From Nocardioides immobilis (GTDB taxonomy: Bacteria; Actinomycetota; Actinomycetes; Propionibacteriales; Nocardioidaceae), in the NCBI RefSeq assembly GCF_003515065.1, contig NZ_QXGH01000021.1:1-64000 (forward strand): a stretch of 64,000 nucleotides of DNA, written 5' to 3'. Shown here in pieces: positions 63,066 to 64,000 of this stretch (positions are counted from its first letter, which is position 1; each line of letters opens with the position of its first letter). A program made the translations under genes and the position numbers. The notes below the pieces were generated by a model. It ran no database searches. It was not told the DNA's origin and was given only the letters and a program-made list of their open reading frames with translations.

Positions 63066-64000
63066 GACGCCACCTCGCTCGAGCGCGTCCGCCGAGGGCG
63101 GTCCTGCGGGTCGGGGTCCGGCACAACAATCGGGACCGCCGCGGATGTAGCGAATCGATCAGCGACCTCCCGGATGGCGCGATCGGAAGCGAAGCCGGCT
63201 CTGACGCGGATGGGATGACCGCCTTCCTCGGGTAGCACGTAGCCGGTACCGGGCATGTCCCGAGGGATCCGATGGCAGTGCGCCCCGCTGAGCACAGCTG
63301 TCTCGCCGAGCACCATCGACGTCTCGGACAGGTCCTTGAGGCGCAGTCCGACCATCTGAGTGAACAGTCCGCGGGCGGGGATGACCTCCTTGCGGGGGTC
63401 CTGCAGGCAGGCGAAGACCATGAAGCCCGGTGCTCGACCCTGGGAGCACAGCAGGTTGATCGCTGTCTCGGCCCGCCGCTGCAGATCGCGCTCAGGGCAG
63501 TACGCAGTCAGCGCGGCCAGCTCGTCAATCATCACCACGTGCAGCGGCTCATCGACGCTCGGAACGTGCGACCGCACCTGGCCGGCGTACCGCTGGGCTC
63601 GCTCGCGCATCCAGCCGACCAACAACTCGAGCACGGCGACCGCCTCCGCAGCGTTGGTGGCTGTCGTCGTGAAAAGGGTTCTGCCCATCAGGACCTCCAT
63701 TCCGCCTTTGAGGTCGATGCCGTGCAGCTGGACCCGGCCGGAGTGGACCGCGGGGGCGAGTCCAAAGGCCAACGACCAGAAGACCGATCCCTTGCCCGAG
63801 CCCGACGACCCGGCGACGAGGGTGTGGGGGCCGATCGCCAGCCGCCACTCCAGACCGTCCTCGCGCCGGCCCATGGGAACCGCGTCCAGCTGCTCCAGCG
63901 CAGCGGCCGGCCGGGCGTCGAAGGACAGCCGCAGCGGATCGCCGACGGTGAAGGTCAACAGGACGTCGCGTGTGCCGCATGCCTCGACTCGGACCCGGGA
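63062..64000 (-). CDS. FtsK/SpoIIIE-type transfer protein (partial, runs off the window)
   Basis: At least 312 residues; the frame is open to the right edge (VRVEACGTRD and beyond), so the true N terminus lies outside. FtsK-like ATPase with Walker A VAGSSGSGKGSVFW and Walker B HVVMIDELAALTAY, then NLLCSQGRAPGFMVFACLQDPRKEVIPARGLFTQMVGLRLKD, all typical of AICE Tra proteins. These hexameric pumps move double-stranded plasmid DNA between hyphae or cells (family knowledge). First visible gene of the transfer-replication operon. Confidence 0.87.
   Translation of the reverse strand, partial: SRVRVEACGTRDVLLTFTVGDPLRLSFDARPAAALEQLDAVPMGRREDGLEWRLAIGPHTLVAGSSGSGKGSVFWSLAFGLAPAVHSGRVQLHGIDLKGGMEVLMGRTLFTTTATNAAEAVAVLELLVGWMRERAQRYAGQVRSHVPSVDEPLHVVMIDELAALTAYCPERDLQRRAETAINLLCSQGRAPGFMVFACLQDPRKEVIPARGLFTQMVGLRLKDLSETSMVLGETAVLSGAHCHRIPRDMPGTGYVLPEEGGHPIRVRAGFASDRAIREVADRFATSAAVPIVVPDPDPQDRPRRTRSSEVAS

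Larger units (their letters stand above)
59571..64000. mobile_element. Actinomycete integrative and conjugative element (AICE), left part
   Basis: From the tRNA-Arg 3' end rightward: tyrosine integrase, MerR/Xis-type excisionase, RepSA-like rolling-circle initiator, WhiB-like protein and FtsK/SpoIIIE transfer protein. All are on the minus strand and mostly joined by four-base overlaps. The order int-xis-repSA-tra matches pSAM2-type AICEs, which integrate in tRNA genes, excise, replicate by rolling circle and move as double-stranded DNA through an FtsK-like pump (family knowledge). The right end lies beyond the window. Confidence 0.85.

Overview
The window is a GC-rich chromosomal segment (roughly 70% G+C, frequent GTG starts, very dense coding) from an actinobacterium. 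The gene content fits the Propionibacteriales, most likely Nocardioides or a relative. Supporting markers are a bacterial proteasome activator (Bpa), a ClgR/PopR-type regulator beside two clpP genes, a leucyl/phenylalanyl-tRNA-protein transferase, DUF5926 and DUF6457 proteins, and a pSAM2-like integrative element. The genus is inferred from style and content, not proven. Apart from the tRNA block near 57.8-58.1 kb, no gene-free stretch exceeds about 300 bases.

Left part (1-17.5 kb), mostly catabolism. The left edge holds the end of an IS30-type transposase, apparently inserted into a SWIM zinc-finger gene. Next come an SDR gene and a PaaX-type regulator, then a mannitol-type PTS locus (DeoR regulator plus fused EIICBA, divergent from a zinc-dependent dehydrogenase). 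A second PaaX regulator is divergent from a crotonase / AidB-like acyl-CoA dehydrogenase / crotonase operon. A TetR gene precedes a leucine-catabolism operon (acyl-CoA carboxylase beta and biotinylated alpha subunits, HMG-CoA lyase) to which a sulfotransferase-like gene is translationally coupled. Two convergent junctions (10.6 and 17.4 kb) carry the same 22-bp tandem and inverted repeat family.

Middle part (17.5-37 kb). After EcsC-like and Aat genes there is a tandem array of four clearly paralogous, very acidic lipoproteins plus a fifth, looser member. Rhodanese and Fpg/Nei genes follow, then a LuxR-rich cluster (one large LAL-type ATPase regulator and three small HTH proteins) in which two divergent promoters share a motif. 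Then come an AAA ATPase, DUF2784, a CNNM/CBS protein, a secreted LVIVD/PA-domain protein, a PrmC-like methyltransferase with an Eis-like acetyltransferase, and a stress module: clpP-clpP divergent from acetyltransferase, then PspC and a ClgR/PopR-like regulator ending in LAA.

Right-middle part (36-52.9 kb), mostly housekeeping: GDPD, DUF5926, an adenylate cyclase coupled to a cyclic-nucleotide-binding protein, arginine deiminase, prephenate dehydratase, a PAP2-diacylglycerol-kinase fusion, aldo/keto reductase, SerRS and HAD phosphatase, Bpa, quinone oxidoreductase, MobA with DUF6457, nitrilase-family amidase and a stand-alone biotinyl protein.

Right part (52.9-64 kb), accessory. A four-gene operon with overlapping start and stop codons encodes a secreted cysteine-containing protein, an ABC ATPase and two membrane proteins. 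It is headed by a small HTH regulator that is divergent from an XRE plus ImmA/IrrE-like metallopeptidase pair. Two tRNA-Ser genes, a 50-residue secreted peptide gene convergent with a LuxR regulator, and tRNA-Arg(ACG) follow. The tRNA-Arg is the apparent attachment site of an actinomycete integrative and conjugative element: tyrosine integrase, excisionase, RepSA-type initiator, WhiB-like protein and FtsK-type transfer protein, the last running off the right edge.
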